Part shown: positions 15,762 to 24,299 of the stretch, piece by piece
Layout of the letters: the number at the start of each line of letters is the position of its first letter
Numbering within the stretch: the first letter of the stretch is position 1
Assembly (NCBI GenBank): GCA_030024085.1
Contig: JASEJE010000007.1
Location: 18,644 to 82,643, forward strand
Length of the DNA stretch: 64,000 nucleotides
Direction of reading: 5' to 3'
Source: Bacillota bacterium
GTDB lineage: Bacteria; Bacillota; SHA-98; UBA4971
Program-made: the position numbers and the translations under genes
Notes under the pieces: model-generated
Database searches by the model: none
What the model was told of the DNA's origin: nothing
What the model saw: only the letters and a program-made list of their open reading frames with translations

Positions 15762-17630
15762 CTATATACCCAGCGCTTGTCTCTTGCCATTGATGTGCCT
15801 CTCGATGCCGTCCACAGCAGCCACAGGGTCGGTCTCGACGGCGAGTTTGCCGCCGGTCAGGCCCTCCACGTCGCGCGTAAGGAGGTTCACCACATCGGGC
15901 GCGCCGGTCACCGGTGGGACCGGTGACACGTGGGTGTAAAGCCCCAGCGCCACGGCGGAGAATGCATCGATTACGGCCTTCTGCTCCATGTACTCGGGCG
16001 CCGTCACCGCCACCGGCAGGGCGGCCGTGTCCACGCCGAGCGCGTCGGCCACCGCTCCCACGAGAAGCGCGAGGCGCCCCGTGTCGGTGCACGTCCCGAA
16101 GCTGAGCACCGGCGGGATGCCGAGCGCCCTGCACACGGCCTTTAGGCTGTCGCCCGCAAGTTCTTGGGCCTCCAGCGAATTGAGCCCGGCCACCTGGCAC
16201 GCCGCGTTGCCGCATCCGGCCGAGAGCACGAGGAAGTTGCGCCGGATGAGCTCCTTTGCCACCGCCACGGTCATGGTGTCCTGGCCGCCGCCCTTCAGCG
16301 ATGTGCAGCTCACGAGGGCCACCACGCCCCTGATGTCGCCCTTCTTGATCAGGTCGAGCAGCGGCTCGAGCGTGCCACCGAGGGCGCCGAGGACGGCCTC
16401 GGTTGAGAAGCCCGTGAGTATCTTCGTGCGCTTCAGGTTGCGCGCCACCCGGTTTGCCTCCCGGCGCTTGAAGTTTTCGATGGCGAGGTCGATGATCTCC
16501 AGCGCCTGTTCGCGCACCTTATCGGGATCGTACACGATGCGCTTCTCGACGCCTGGCACGCCAACGAGCCTGGACACAGCCACGAGGGTCGCGCCGTACT
16601 TCTCGGCTATGGGTGCGAGTGATGGCAGCGAGCAGTTCATGTCCATGGCGAACACGTCAACCGCCCCGGTGGCGAGGACGAACTCTTGGTTGAGCCAGTT
16701 GCCGGTAAGGCCCACGAACACGTCGTCGCACGGGGTGCGCTGCATGATCTCCTGGCCCGTCTCGATGGACCCCACGATGCGGAGGCCCTTCGCCCCCGCC
16801 TCTCGCGCCCGGCGCTGGACGTCCTCGGACCGAGCGGCCTCGATGAGCGCCATCCCGACGAACGGCTCGTGACCGTTGGGAAGGATGTTGACATAATCCG
16901 GGTCAAGTATTCCAAGGTCCACATATGCCTCGTGCGGCGTGGGCGTTCCGAAGAGCGCGTCTTGAGCGATCTCTAGCGGCACCAACGCACCGTAGCAGCT
17001 CGCGACGCCAAGGCGCAGGGCGGTCTTAGCCAGAGACACGTAGTCGCCGTCGATGTTGGTCATGGCGCGCGCGGTGGAATCCACGAGCTCACTGATGGGG
17101 CCTCCAGGGAATATGCCGAGATCTCGCCATACCTTCTTTCGCGTCTCGGGCGCAAACGATGCGACGACCGCCGACTCGTCAGCGCTGTCCTGGTAGAGCG
17201 CAGCGAGCATCGCGTCCGCGGTGGCGGCCTCGTAGCCCTGGCTCCCTACCTCGACGCTGAGGGCCCGCGCGAGAACGTCCAGCTTCGCCCTGTCGCGGAT
17301 CTGGAACGGCGTCTTGCCCAGCGCCGTGGCCTTGAGGGTCTTCGCCACCTCGCGCGCGTGGAACGCGTAGGCCGCGAGCCCCAGGTTGGCCCTGTGCACC
17401 ATGTTCCGCATCACCATGCCATTCGCATCGATGCCACACGCTCCCCGGTCGGCGCGCTTCGTGATCCTGCACGGTCCCATGGAGCACAACTGACAGGTGG
17501 TGCCCTGCTCGCAGAAGGTGCAACGCACCCCCTGCGCCTCAAACCGCTCAACCACGCTCGTCACTCCTGCCCCCTGCATCTCATCGTGCATCTTCCGCAC
17601 AGACTCGTGCTCGCTCACCCGGTCAAGCAT
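15762..17630 (-). CDS. cooS: Divergent Ni-Fe-S carbon monoxide dehydrogenase catalytic subunit
   Basis: A 622-residue CooS-family protein; the family interconverts CO and CO2 at a Ni-Fe-S C-cluster. By alignment from memory with the Carboxydothermus enzyme, most C-cluster ligands are kept: H254 (NGHEP), C333 (MDMNCSLPS), C442, C473 (AGCGNAAC) and C514 (FGTCTDTGR), plus the catalytic Lys (K551). The position of the Cys normally in a GICCTGNE motif reads VGSIETGQE, so that ligand appears to be Glu290. The B-cluster set is present (C46, C49, C54, C65). The D-cluster pair is altered: C37 and C40 instead of the usual C-x7-C. The surface His series after the B-cluster region is also missing. Start at 17630 after GGAGGAGAAAG. 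A Rrf2 regulator lies upstream and a ferredoxin downstream. CO oxidation activity is therefore uncertain. Confidence 0.88.
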   Translation of the reverse strand: MLDRVSEHESVRKMHDEMQGAGVTSVVERFEAQGVRCTFCEQGTTCQLCSMGPCRITKRADRGACGIDANGMVMRNMVHRANLGLAAYAFHAREVAKTLKATALGKTPFQIRDRAKLDVLARALSVEVGSQGYEAATADAMLAALYQDSADESAVVASFAPETRKKVWRDLGIFPGGPISELVDSTARAMTNIDGDYVSLAKTALRLGVASCYGALVPLEIAQDALFGTPTPHEAYVDLGILDPDYVNILPNGHEPFVGMALIEAARSEDVQRRAREAGAKGLRIVGSIETGQEIMQRTPCDDVFVGLTGNWLNQEFVLATGAVDVFAMDMNCSLPSLAPIAEKYGATLVAVSRLVGVPGVEKRIVYDPDKVREQALEIIDLAIENFKRREANRVARNLKRTKILTGFSTEAVLGALGGTLEPLLDLIKKGDIRGVVALVSCTSLKGGGQDTMTVAVAKELIRRNFLVLSAGCGNAACQVAGLNSLEAQELAGDSLKAVCRALGIPPVLSFGTCTDTGRLALLVGAVADALGVDTAALPVAVTAPEYMEQKAVIDAFSAVALGLYTHVSPVPPVTGAPDVVNLLTRDVEGLTGGKLAVETDPVAAVDGIERHINGKRQALGI

Positions 17631-17783
17631 CTTTCTCCTCCCCTTTGCCTACATGTTATATGGATCGCCCGCCCGGCAGATTCACCTGCCAGGCCCGACC
17701 GCCTGGCCCGTCTTGCACGCCCTGTTGCTGGCGCGCGCTCCAGGCTCAGCGTCTGCTGTCGGCGGGCGTACCATCCGCTTCGG

Positions 17784-18281
17784 TTACTTGCTTCGCGCGG
17801 CGTCGCGGTCTCGCGACGCTACCCACCCGTCGCGTCCCCCCGAACCCGCCTCTCGGTCCTCGCGTCCCGGCTTTGCCTGCTGCTCGACAAGGCCTTTAAC
17901 GGTCACTCCTTTGAGAAACGCCACGAACCCTTCCTGGATTCCGACCCAGCTTTGCCGCAGGCGACAGACATCCCACCGCTCGCACGCATCGCGCCCGAGG
18001 AGGCAGCGGTTGACTGCAACCGGTCCCTGGATGGCCTCGACGATCTCGAGAGCGGTGATTTCGCCAGGATCATGTGCAAGCGAGAAGCCGCCGCGAGGAC
18101 CGCGGTGGGAAGTAACGATATCCGCCACCGCCAGCTTCTGAAAGATCTTGCGCAGGAATCCCTCCGGGATCTGCTCGGCACGGGAGACCTCCGACACCGA
18201 GAACACCGTCCCCGCTGGGTAGGTCGCCATGTATGACAGTGCTCGCAACGCGTAATCAGTGTTTCTCCTGATGAACTCCAT
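17784..18281 (-). CDS. Rrf2-family Fe-S transcriptional regulator
   Basis: A 165-residue Rrf2 protein. The winged helix occupies about 1-75 (DYALRALSYMATYPAGTVFS, IPEGFLRKIFQKLAVADIV, HRGPRGGFSLA). Three cysteines, C93, C100 and C106 (RCLLGRDACERWDVC), match the C-x(5-7)-C-x5-C cluster-binding pattern of IscR/NsrR-type members, so it probably senses iron-sulfur status, redox or a diatomic gas. The C-terminal ~30 residues are Gly/Arg/Asp-rich and not conserved. The ATG at 18281 is chosen over a TTG at 18305 that would start inside the Shine-Dalgarno sequence. It is 150 bases upstream of cooS on the same strand and so likely controls cooS and itself. Confidence 0.85.
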   Translation of the reverse strand: MEFIRRNTDYALRALSYMATYPAGTVFSVSEVSRAEQIPEGFLRKIFQKLAVADIVTSHRGPRGGFSLAHDPGEITALEIVEAIQGPVAVNRCLLGRDACERWDVCRLRQSWVGIQEGFVAFLKGVTVKGLVEQQAKPGREDREAGSGGRDGWVASRDRDAARSK

Positions 18282-18316
18282 GTAAGGCAGCAGTCTCCCT
18301 TCCAATGCGTCGTTAC

Positions 18317-18351
18317 AGGACTATTTTAGTCCTATATATTTCACTTGTCAA
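18317..18351 (-). promoter_or_regulatory. Promoter with Rrf2 operator (rrf2-cooS)
   Basis: Minus-strand TTGACA (18351-18346), 17-base spacer, TAAAAT (18328-18323). A perfect palindrome AGGACTA-TTT-TAGTCCT (18317-18333) covers the -10 box. Position and symmetry fit repression by the Rrf2 protein encoded just downstream. The same AT-centred dyad shape is used by several IscR-like regulators of Bacillota. Confidence 0.75.
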
Positions 18352-18594
18352 TAGTGTCATGGGGTCCTCATGAGGTTCGGCGAACAATACGCGCACCTCT
18401 CTCCAGGCGCCGGTTTCGAAGTGAGAGCGCAGAGATGGTCCCGACTTTATACCAACATGTCAACGCAGCCCGGCTAAACCGCGCAAAACCATTGCCATGC
18501 TCGGCCAAACTGGCAGTTGCCAGAAAAGTTCAGCAATCTCACGAACCCTCACTTAGCGCGAGACGCCTCCCCTGAGCAAGCGGGTAGCGCACGT

Positions 18595-20268
18595 TTACTT
18601 GCTGAATCGAACTCCGACCGTTTCCGCCAAGGCTTGCACCGCCGTTCTATCGCTTATCATGATTCCGTGAGCCTGTGCGTAGTTGAGAGCTGAGTCCTTG
18701 AACCCCAGCCGCGAGATAAACCAGAGTTTATCCGCCATTCCTTTGGCCTTGTCATGGAAGCGCTTTAGGTCCGCGACACTGGCCTCGCGTGTTCCGCATT
18801 TTACCTCCACGGCCCACTTCTCCCCGTTCTCTGCCAAGACATCGATCTCCGTTTGCCCTGCCGCTGTTTTCTCTTGATAAGGCCTAATAACGGTAAATCT
18901 CGGTAGACGCATTCTCCCTGTGCGTCCAAAGATGCCCCCGTCTACCACCTGATCGGCAAAAGAAGCCATTAGCTCTCTAATCTGGCTTTCCTTCGCAAGC
19001 CCCAACTCACTTGCAGTACGTTGGAACTTTTCGCCCAGACCCTCCAGCAGTCTTTGCCAGGTTTGTACAGGGGTAAACTCCGTGACCTCAACCCCCAAAG
19101 AGACCTGTGACAACCAATACCGGAGGACCGGGTCGCGGAAGTAGTAGCGCCGGTCTTGCTCCAAAACCAGATCCACCTCCTGCAGCCAGTGGAGGTAATT
19201 CCGGGACGAAGCCGCGCTGGTGTGCTGTTTGCGCGCGATTTGGGAAAGAGTCAAGCCTTCTTCTTGAGCCAGAATCTCCAGGACCGTGATCAGGCTTCCG
19301 TAGCCGCGCGCCTGGTGAAGGGAAAGATCATAGAGGTAGCGACAAAAACTGTAAATGCTACCCTCGGGCCGCAACGTCTCCAGGAGAAAAGCCTGCCGAA
19401 TGAGTTCCTGTGACGGTGGGAATTCCTGTAGATGGCGTAGTCTATGGGCTTGCTCGCAAACCCGAGTTATGTAAAAGGGGTGGCCGAAAGTAAGCAAATA
19501 GAGTTCTTCCGCCATTGGGCGATCCAAATCAGGGAGGATTTTCCGGCCCAGTTCCCAGGTATCCTCGAAACCAAAGGGCGCCAAAGTGATCCTGCTGAAC
19601 TGCATAAAAAGAGGGCTTTCATGTCGGACCACCAGCTTCTCTAGCGTAGTAATGGCAGAACCTGCCACCAGCCAAGAACATCGCTCCTGTTGCTCGATAT
19701 GTTTACGCAGAACCGCGATAACGTGCTGCGTTTGGGGGTAATTAGCCAGGGTCATAATACTTTGAAACTCGTCAAGAAGCAGTAAAAGATTGACTCCAGC
19801 TTCTCTGGCGACGGCTTCGGGCAAGGCGAAAGCCAGATCGAGAAGAAAATGCCGATCAATCTCAGCCTTTTCCAACTCCGCATTCAACCTGAGAACGGCG
19901 TCTCTCAAACTCTGTCGGTCGCCGGTCAGGGTCTCGGTCAGCAATTCCGCCCGATTAAGGAAATGGCTAATATCCCCCTCCCCTCGAGTCAGCACCCAAA
20001 AGGCAATGTTACCGATGAATTTGAGCGTAAACAGCTCAGGAGACCCGCACATATCTTCGAGGTTGATGTAGACAGGGATGACATCCGGTTCCTGAGTTTG
20101 TGCCACGAATTCTTTAAGCAATAGGGTCTTCCCAATCCGTCGTAGCCCAAAAAGGGCCAAATTAGAAGGACAACCTTGCCAAGTCTGCTCTTTCCAATAA
20201 TGGAGATGCGCCAGGGGCTGTTTACGGTCGGTGAAGCGTTCACGCAACGCTGGTGCATAGAAGGCCAA
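18595..20268 (-). CDS. Archaeal-type AAA ATPase fused to a PD-(D/E)xK nuclease-like domain
   Basis: A 557-residue protein. Walker A is GLRRIGKT (41-48), Walker B is NLLLLLDEFQ (around 160-170), and GSAITTLEKLV resembles a sensor motif. The middle contains a winged-helix-like region (LSQIARKQHTSAASSRNYLHWL). The C-terminal ~80 residues contain TEIDVLAENGEKWAVEVKCG, the D-x(n)-E-x-K signature of PD-(D/E)xK nucleases, as in DUF234/ATPase_2 proteins. TTG start at 20268 after GAGGTGAG. The gene is visibly less GC-rich than its neighbours and sits beside Uma2, a transposase remnant and a toxin-antitoxin pair, so horizontal acquisition and a defence or element-maintenance role are plausible. No partner gene is adjacent. 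Confidence 0.75.
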   Translation of the reverse strand: MAFYAPALRERFTDRKQPLAHLHYWKEQTWQGCPSNLALFGLRRIGKTLLLKEFVAQTQEPDVIPVYINLEDMCGSPELFTLKFIGNIAFWVLTRGEGDISHFLNRAELLTETLTGDRQSLRDAVLRLNAELEKAEIDRHFLLDLAFALPEAVAREAGVNLLLLLDEFQSIMTLANYPQTQHVIAVLRKHIEQQERCSWLVAGSAITTLEKLVVRHESPLFMQFSRITLAPFGFEDTWELGRKILPDLDRPMAEELYLLTFGHPFYITRVCEQAHRLRHLQEFPPSQELIRQAFLLETLRPEGSIYSFCRYLYDLSLHQARGYGSLITVLEILAQEEGLTLSQIARKQHTSAASSRNYLHWLQEVDLVLEQDRRYYFRDPVLRYWLSQVSLGVEVTEFTPVQTWQRLLEGLGEKFQRTASELGLAKESQIRELMASFADQVVDGGIFGRTGRMRLPRFTVIRPYQEKTAAGQTEIDVLAENGEKWAVEVKCGTREASVADLKRFHDKAKGMADKLWFISRLGFKDSALNYAQAHGIMISDRTAVQALAETVGVRFSK

Positions 20269-20661
20269 ATTAGCTCACCTCGGCTATAGCCCATTTAAGC
20301 TACTATCAATCATAGACGAACCGAAGCCAGATGTGTCAACAGGCGAATGAGACACGACGACAAGTATTAGAGCAGCCCAATCCCGGATGCGCCGTAGCAG
20401 CCTGCCAACCTTTGTGATGCCCCGGCACACCTGAAGGGTTGCTACCACAGTGAGGATGTCCTGACGCATGGTCCTGCGCGACAATCCCTACGCCAAGGTA
20501 TACTCCCCGCAACGCCCGGTGATGGTGGCGCTGCCCTCGGCCGGAGCGAGAAGATTGAGGCTCAAGAACCACCCAATCGGAGGATGGTATGGCTGCCCTG
20601 ATCATGATAAAATTGACTCGACATGAAGAGCACGATACTGGCTTCTCTGGAGGGGAGTAAC
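20269..20661. promoter_or_regulatory. Divergent intergenic region with a candidate Uma2 promoter
   Basis: No supported gene. A candidate promoter for the plus-strand Uma2 gene is TTGACT (20613-20618) with GATACT 15 bases later (20634-20639). The position agrees with a GTG start at 20662, not with the ATG at 20623, which would lie inside the promoter. A short leucine/arginine-rich minus frame at about 20284-20484 has no recognisable family. Confidence 0.4.
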
Positions 20662-21249
20662 GTGACCGATCCCGACCGCATTGGCGAAGCAACGCCCGAG
20701 TATATCAGACCCTCTCCGCGCCTCACCTACGATGACTATTGCCAGATACCGCCGGGGCACCAACGCTACGAGCTCATAGGGGGGGCAATAAGAGTGGTAC
20801 CGTCGCCCAGTGTGTCTCACCAGGAGGCCTCAAAGCGCCTGCTCATGGCTTTAGCCCGGTGGGTCGAGGGCCACGGCCTCGGTCAGGTGTACTGTGCCCC
20901 TCTTGACGTAGTCCTGAGCGAATATGACGTAGTCCAGCCCGACCTTGTATATGTGTCGAAAGAGCGCTCCAGCATTATCAAGGAGGCAAACATCTGGGGC
21001 ACCCCTGATCTGGTGGTGGAGATCCTTTCCCCCGGCACCGCCAGATGGGATCAGGAAATCAAGCGTCAACTGTACACGCGCTTCGGTGTCCGGGAGCTTT
21101 GGCTTGTGGATCCCCAAGCCCATACCGTCGAGGTTGCGACTCTCGCGGACGGAGCCCTCCTAACCTCCCAGGCATATTGCGTCGGCACCACTCTGACCAG
21201 CCCCTTGTTGCCGGGGTTTGCGCTGGACGTAGAGCGCCTCTTCGCGTAG
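20662..21249 (+). CDS. Uma2-family putative endonuclease (DUF820)
   Basis: A 195-residue Uma2 protein. The family features are visible in order: LTYDDYCQIP, RYELIGGAIRVVPSPSVSHQ, VVQPDLVYVSKER (catalytic Asp), DLVVEILSPGTARWDQEIK (Glu and the distal Lys of the PD-(D/E)xK fold) and GVRELWLVDPQAHTVEV. The GTG at 20662 is chosen because GGAGGGGAG is seven bases upstream. Biochemical function of Uma2 proteins is unknown; many copies occur in cyanobacteria and some Bacillota, often near mobile elements. Here a transposase remnant follows directly. Confidence 0.85.
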   Translation: MTDPDRIGEATPEYIRPSPRLTYDDYCQIPPGHQRYELIGGAIRVVPSPSVSHQEASKRLLMALARWVEGHGLGQVYCAPLDVVLSEYDVVQPDLVYVSKERSSIIKEANIWGTPDLVVEILSPGTARWDQEIKRQLYTRFGVRELWLVDPQAHTVEVATLADGALLTSQAYCVGTTLTSPLLPGFALDVERLFA

Positions 21250-21377
21250 TCCTCTTCGCTCAGGAGGAGAGCGGTTCATCTGCGATTGTGGGGATGGCAC
21301 CGTGCAGGGACGAGCACCGGTACTTCGTGGTCTTCCTTTCTCCCCATGGGTGCCATCTTATCTATGTTGTCGGCACG

Positions 21378-21659
21378 ATGTACGTGAGGAAGCCTGAGCG
21401 TCTGGAGGCTTTGGCGTACGTGGTGCCGCTCGCGGCGTTTGTGCGGGCGATCATTGAACGACGTGCGAGGCGATATGCAGAGGCCACCGGCAAGGAGCTT
21501 CCGCTCCCAGGCAAGAGAAACTCAACGCGGCCCACAGCACGTATGGTCCCCGATTCGTTTGATCCAATCACTGTGGTCATGACGTCCGACGGCATCCGGG
21601 CGCCGGCCGAGTCTCCGCTGTGTCCCGATAAGATGTTTAAAGCTTTGGGCGTATCCTAA
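21378..21659 (+). mobile_element. IS1634-type transposase C-terminal remnant
   Basis: The frame encodes MYVRKPERLEALAYVVPLAA, then IIERRARRYAEATGKELPLP and STRPTARMV. This matches the end of IS1634/IS4-group transposases, where a K-P-x-R-I-E-A-L segment is followed by a basic helix and a K-x-T-x-R-P-T-x-R block. The N-terminal and catalytic DDE parts are missing; sequence back to about 21250 in the same frame is not clearly transposase. It ends at a stop at 21657-21659. No inverted repeats were identified. Confidence 0.55.
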
Positions 21660-21741
21660 TCAGCATACCTGTGCGCTCTGCAGCAAAAGGCTGGCTCTTG
21701 AAATCCGAGGAGCCGCACAGGCAAGGGTGGGAAAGATCGAA

Positions 21742-21770
21742 TTGACACCCGTTCCTGCGATGTATATCAT
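21742..21770 (+). promoter_or_regulatory. Promoter of the CopG/PIN toxin-antitoxin operon
   Basis: TTGACA (21742-21747), a 17-base spacer and TATCAT (21765-21770) form a near-consensus sigma-A promoter. Two copies of TGTATA (21761-21766 and 21780-21785) flank the -10 box and could be antitoxin half-sites. The first gene starts 35 bases further on. Confidence 0.7.
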
Positions 21771-21804
21771 AAATCGTAATGTATAGATAGGAGGTGATCG
21801 CCCA

Positions 21805-22149
21805 ATGCCCGGAATGGTGCGAAAGCAGTTCTATGTAGAACCCAGGCAGGACGCCCTTCTCAAGCAACGGGCCAAGGACCTCGGCATCACCGAGGCAGAG
21901 CTTGTGCGCGAGGCGCTGGACGCGTATGCAAGTAAAGCTGTAATGCCCCGCCTCGATCCTGCAGCGTGGCAACGTGAGAAGGCGTTCATCGAAGCCCTGA
22001 CCGGCAAGGTGTCTCTGGCCGCCACAGACCCCAGGAAGGCCCGGATGGCAAAAGACACGGAGGATGCCCAGGCCCCGGAAGCCGCGAAAGCGGGAGAAGC
22101 CGCCAAGGCCAAGAGGGGCTGGACGAGGGATGATCTCCATGAGAGATAG
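21805..22149 (+). CDS. Ribbon-helix-helix (CopG-like) antitoxin
   Basis: A 114-residue protein. Residues 4-45 fit a ribbon-helix-helix DNA-binding fold: strand RKQFYVEP, then helices DALLKQRAKDLG and TEAELVREALDAYA. The rest is Ala/Lys-rich and probably disordered until it folds on the toxin, ending in RGWTRDDLHER. The start follows a perfect AGGAGGTGATC. It overlaps the PIN toxin gene by 11 bases. Expected role: bind and inhibit the PIN nuclease and repress the operon promoter at 21742. Confidence 0.8.
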   Translation: MPGMVRKQFYVEPRQDALLKQRAKDLGITEAELVREALDAYASKAVMPRLDPAAWQREKAFIEALTGKVSLAATDPRKARMAKDTEDAQAPEAAKAGEAAKAKRGWTRDDLHER

Positions 22150-22591
22150 GATCCTCGTGGACACCAATGTGCTCGTCTACGCGTACGACCGGAGTGAGGC
22201 GCCGAAGCAACAGAGAGCGGTTGAAGTTCTCGACCTTCTCATTGCCTCCGGCAAAGGCGTCATCAGCACTCAGGTATTGTCAGAGTTCTTCAACGCCGTC
22301 ACCCGCAAGATAAGGATGCCGCTCACTATCGAGGATGCGATGGCGAGCGTCGAAAACCACACCCGGGCATGGCGGGTGCTTGATGTCACGACCTTCATCA
22401 TCCTCGAGGCCATCCGCGGCGTGAGAGACCACCAGCTCGCCTTCTGGGACGCCCAGATCTGGGCCACCGCCAGGCTGAATCAGGTCCCGGTGGTCCTCAG
22501 CGAAGACTTCGCGTCGGGCAGAACGCTCGACGGAGTGCTCTTTGTGAACCCGTTTGCGGACGGCTTCGAGCCAGCCGCCTGGGCGACTTAG
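22139..22591 (+). CDS. PIN-domain ribonuclease toxin (VapC-like)
   Basis: A 150-residue PIN protein. The four acidic positions are visible: ILVDTNVLVYAYD (Asp), STQVLSEFFNAVTRK (Glu), HQLAFWDAQIWATA (Asp) and VVLSEDF (Asp). The ATG at 22139 is preferred, nine bases after GAGGG; an in-frame ATG at 22130 is too close to that site. Overlap with the antitoxin frame indicates translational coupling. The expected activity is Mg-dependent RNA cleavage held in check by the upstream antitoxin. No catalytic residue is missing. Confidence 0.85.
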   Translation: MRDRILVDTNVLVYAYDRSEAPKQQRAVEVLDLLIASGKGVISTQVLSEFFNAVTRKIRMPLTIEDAMASVENHTRAWRVLDVTTFIILEAIRGVRDHQLAFWDAQIWATARLNQVPVVLSEDFASGRTLDGVLFVNPFADGFEPAAWAT

Positions 22592-23234
22592 CAGCCTCGT
22601 CCCGTGTCTCTCCCGCATTCCTCGGCCCTCGCCCCCTTTGCAGCTCTTGCCCGGGCGCAATGCCTTCCGGCTTTGCAGTTGTGCACAGGCCGGCCTGAAG
22701 CCGAGTCACCGAGCGCCAAAGCCCATTCCGTCACCGATGGCACCGCCGAAGTCACCCGTCCAGGCCAACCACCCCTGGGGAATCCCGTCATCCAAGCCGC
22801 AATCTCTTCGTTCTCGCCACCCGACGGCACCCGCCCGGGAACTCTTGGGCATCCTTGTGCACCGACGGCGCCGACCGGTAAGGGGCCGTGCCGTGGGGAA
22901 CAACTCTTCTGAGACGTGCCGTTTGAGGCAATGACATGCGCAACGTGTTGCACATCGGTTTTGCACGGACCGGAAGGATCAGAGGGTTCGAGCGCGAAAC
23001 CTATACATGAAGATCCCTTGCTGGCAACGGTCGCATCGGCCTTTGTGCCAGGGACGCACGGGTCAGTGGGCTGGGCCGGCAGATGACAGGACCGCACTCG
23101 CCAGCCCGAACGGTGTTGCACGCATGTTGCGCACAGCCAACTGGCCTGGCCGACCGCCCGGCCTGGCCGGCCGACCGGAGGCCCATCGCGTCTCGATTCA
23201 CACTGTGGTGTTCCCATTCCAGGAGGTCAGCCTC
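22592..23234. other. Gene-free stretch before the LacI gene
   Basis: About 640 bases without a supported gene. The short frames here lack ribosome binding sites and domain signatures. Two GTTGCAC/TGCGCAAC-containing segments (22937-22954 and about 23113-23134) resemble LacI-type operator words. The remainder shows only GC-rich simple repeats such as a doubled GGCCTGGCCGACCG near 23149-23180. Confidence 0.45.
22937..22954. promoter_or_regulatory. Candidate LacI-type operator
   Basis: TGCGCAACGTGTTGCACA matches its own reverse complement at 14 of 18 positions with arms GCAAC and GTTGC. Related words recur near 23113-23134. It is 280 bases upstream of the LacI start, so autoregulation is possible but not shown. 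Confidence 0.3.
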
Positions 23235-24299
23235 ATGCCCGTGACCATACGTGAGCTTGCCCGCATGGCTGGGGTTTCCCCTTCCACGGTGTCGCGGGCC
23301 CTCTCGGGGAATTCGAGGATAAGCCAAACCCGGAGGGAGCAGATCCACCGCCTTGCCGAGGAGAAGGGGTATCGTTTTCCCGGGTCCACCGTCACTCGCG
23401 AGAAGAGCTTCGCGATAGGCGCAGTAATCGCAAACCCCCTCGGCGGACTATCCTCGGATAGCTTCTTCAGCGAGGTTGTTGGAGGGTCCGTCGGGTATGT
23501 GAAGGAGCACGGGCATTACCTCGTCGTCGAGACCATCACCGAATCCGCCCCACCTGACTCCCACGCTGACCTGCCCAGGATTGTCAGTGAGAAGCGGGTT
23601 GATGGGCTCTTAGTGGGTGGTATCCCAATCGAAGAACGATACATCCGCCTGCTCCTCGACTGCGGCTTACCGATAGTCTTCATAGGAAAATACCTCAAAG
23701 ACCCCGCCCCGTGTAATGCTGTCATCCCGGACAATGTGTCCGGAGGACAGCTCATAGGCAAGCATTTCGTCGATTGCGGCTACGACGAGTGCTACTTCAT
23801 AGGCGGGGACCTTTCCATCCTCACGTTCGCCGACAGGCTTGCCGGCTTCCGCAAAGCCATCAACGACCACGGCACCGCCCTCCCGGACGACAACATCATC
23901 CTCACATGCGGCATCGATCAGGCGGCGGGCTCGCAGGCGACGGTGCAGCTTCTGCCGCGCCTTCAGAGGAGAGGCAAACGCATCGGGATCTTCGCCGCGA
24001 CCGACTGGATGGCTGCCGGAGTCATCCGTGTGCTCAAGGCGCACGGCATTGCCGTGCCAGAGCACGTCGGAGTGGCCGGCTACACTGACCTCGAGCTTGC
24101 GGCCCATCTCTACCCCAGCCTCACCACGGCGCACGTGGACAGGCTGCAGCTTGGATTCCTCGCGGCTCGCACACTCGTGGACCTCCTGAACCGGAACATG
24201 ACCGGACCCGTGCAGATCTATCTGCAGCCATCACTAGTGGTGCGCGAGTCCACTCGTTGCGGGCAGGAGAAGCCACGGAGCGGAGGCGTCGGCTCTTGA
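23235..24299 (+). CDS. LacI-family transcriptional regulator
   Basis: A 354-residue LacI protein. Residues 3-22 are the helix-turn-helix (TIRELARMAGVSPSTVSRAL), followed by the hinge region. The ligand-binding domain starts near FAIGAVIANPLGG and contains the usual core GIFAATDWMAAGVIRVLKAHG and the VGVAGYTD block. The ATG at 23235 follows CCAGGAGGTC; the frame is open further upstream but without a start signal. It overlaps the DUF4127 gene by four bases and heads a long plus-strand run of amino-sugar-like catabolic and transport genes, which it probably controls. Ligand unknown. Confidence 0.9.
   Translation: MPVTIRELARMAGVSPSTVSRALSGNSRISQTRREQIHRLAEEKGYRFPGSTVTREKSFAIGAVIANPLGGLSSDSFFSEVVGGSVGYVKEHGHYLVVETITESAPPDSHADLPRIVSEKRVDGLLVGGIPIEERYIRLLLDCGLPIVFIGKYLKDPAPCNAVIPDNVSGGQLIGKHFVDCGYDECYFIGGDLSILTFADRLAGFRKAINDHGTALPDDNIILTCGIDQAAGSQATVQLLPRLQRRGKRIGIFAATDWMAAGVIRVLKAHGIAVPEHVGVAGYTDLELAAHLYPSLTTAHVDRLQLGFLAARTLVDLLNRNMTGPVQIYLQPSLVVRESTRCGQEKPRSGGVGS

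Noticed and set aside
20284-20484. Short minus-strand Leu/Arg-rich frame
   Set aside because: Looks faintly like transposase sequence but there is no motif or ribosome binding site to support it.
23149-23180. Doubled GGCCTGGCCGACCG-type sequence upstream of LacI
   Set aside because: Simple GC-rich repetition without dyad symmetry or spacing that would suggest an operator.
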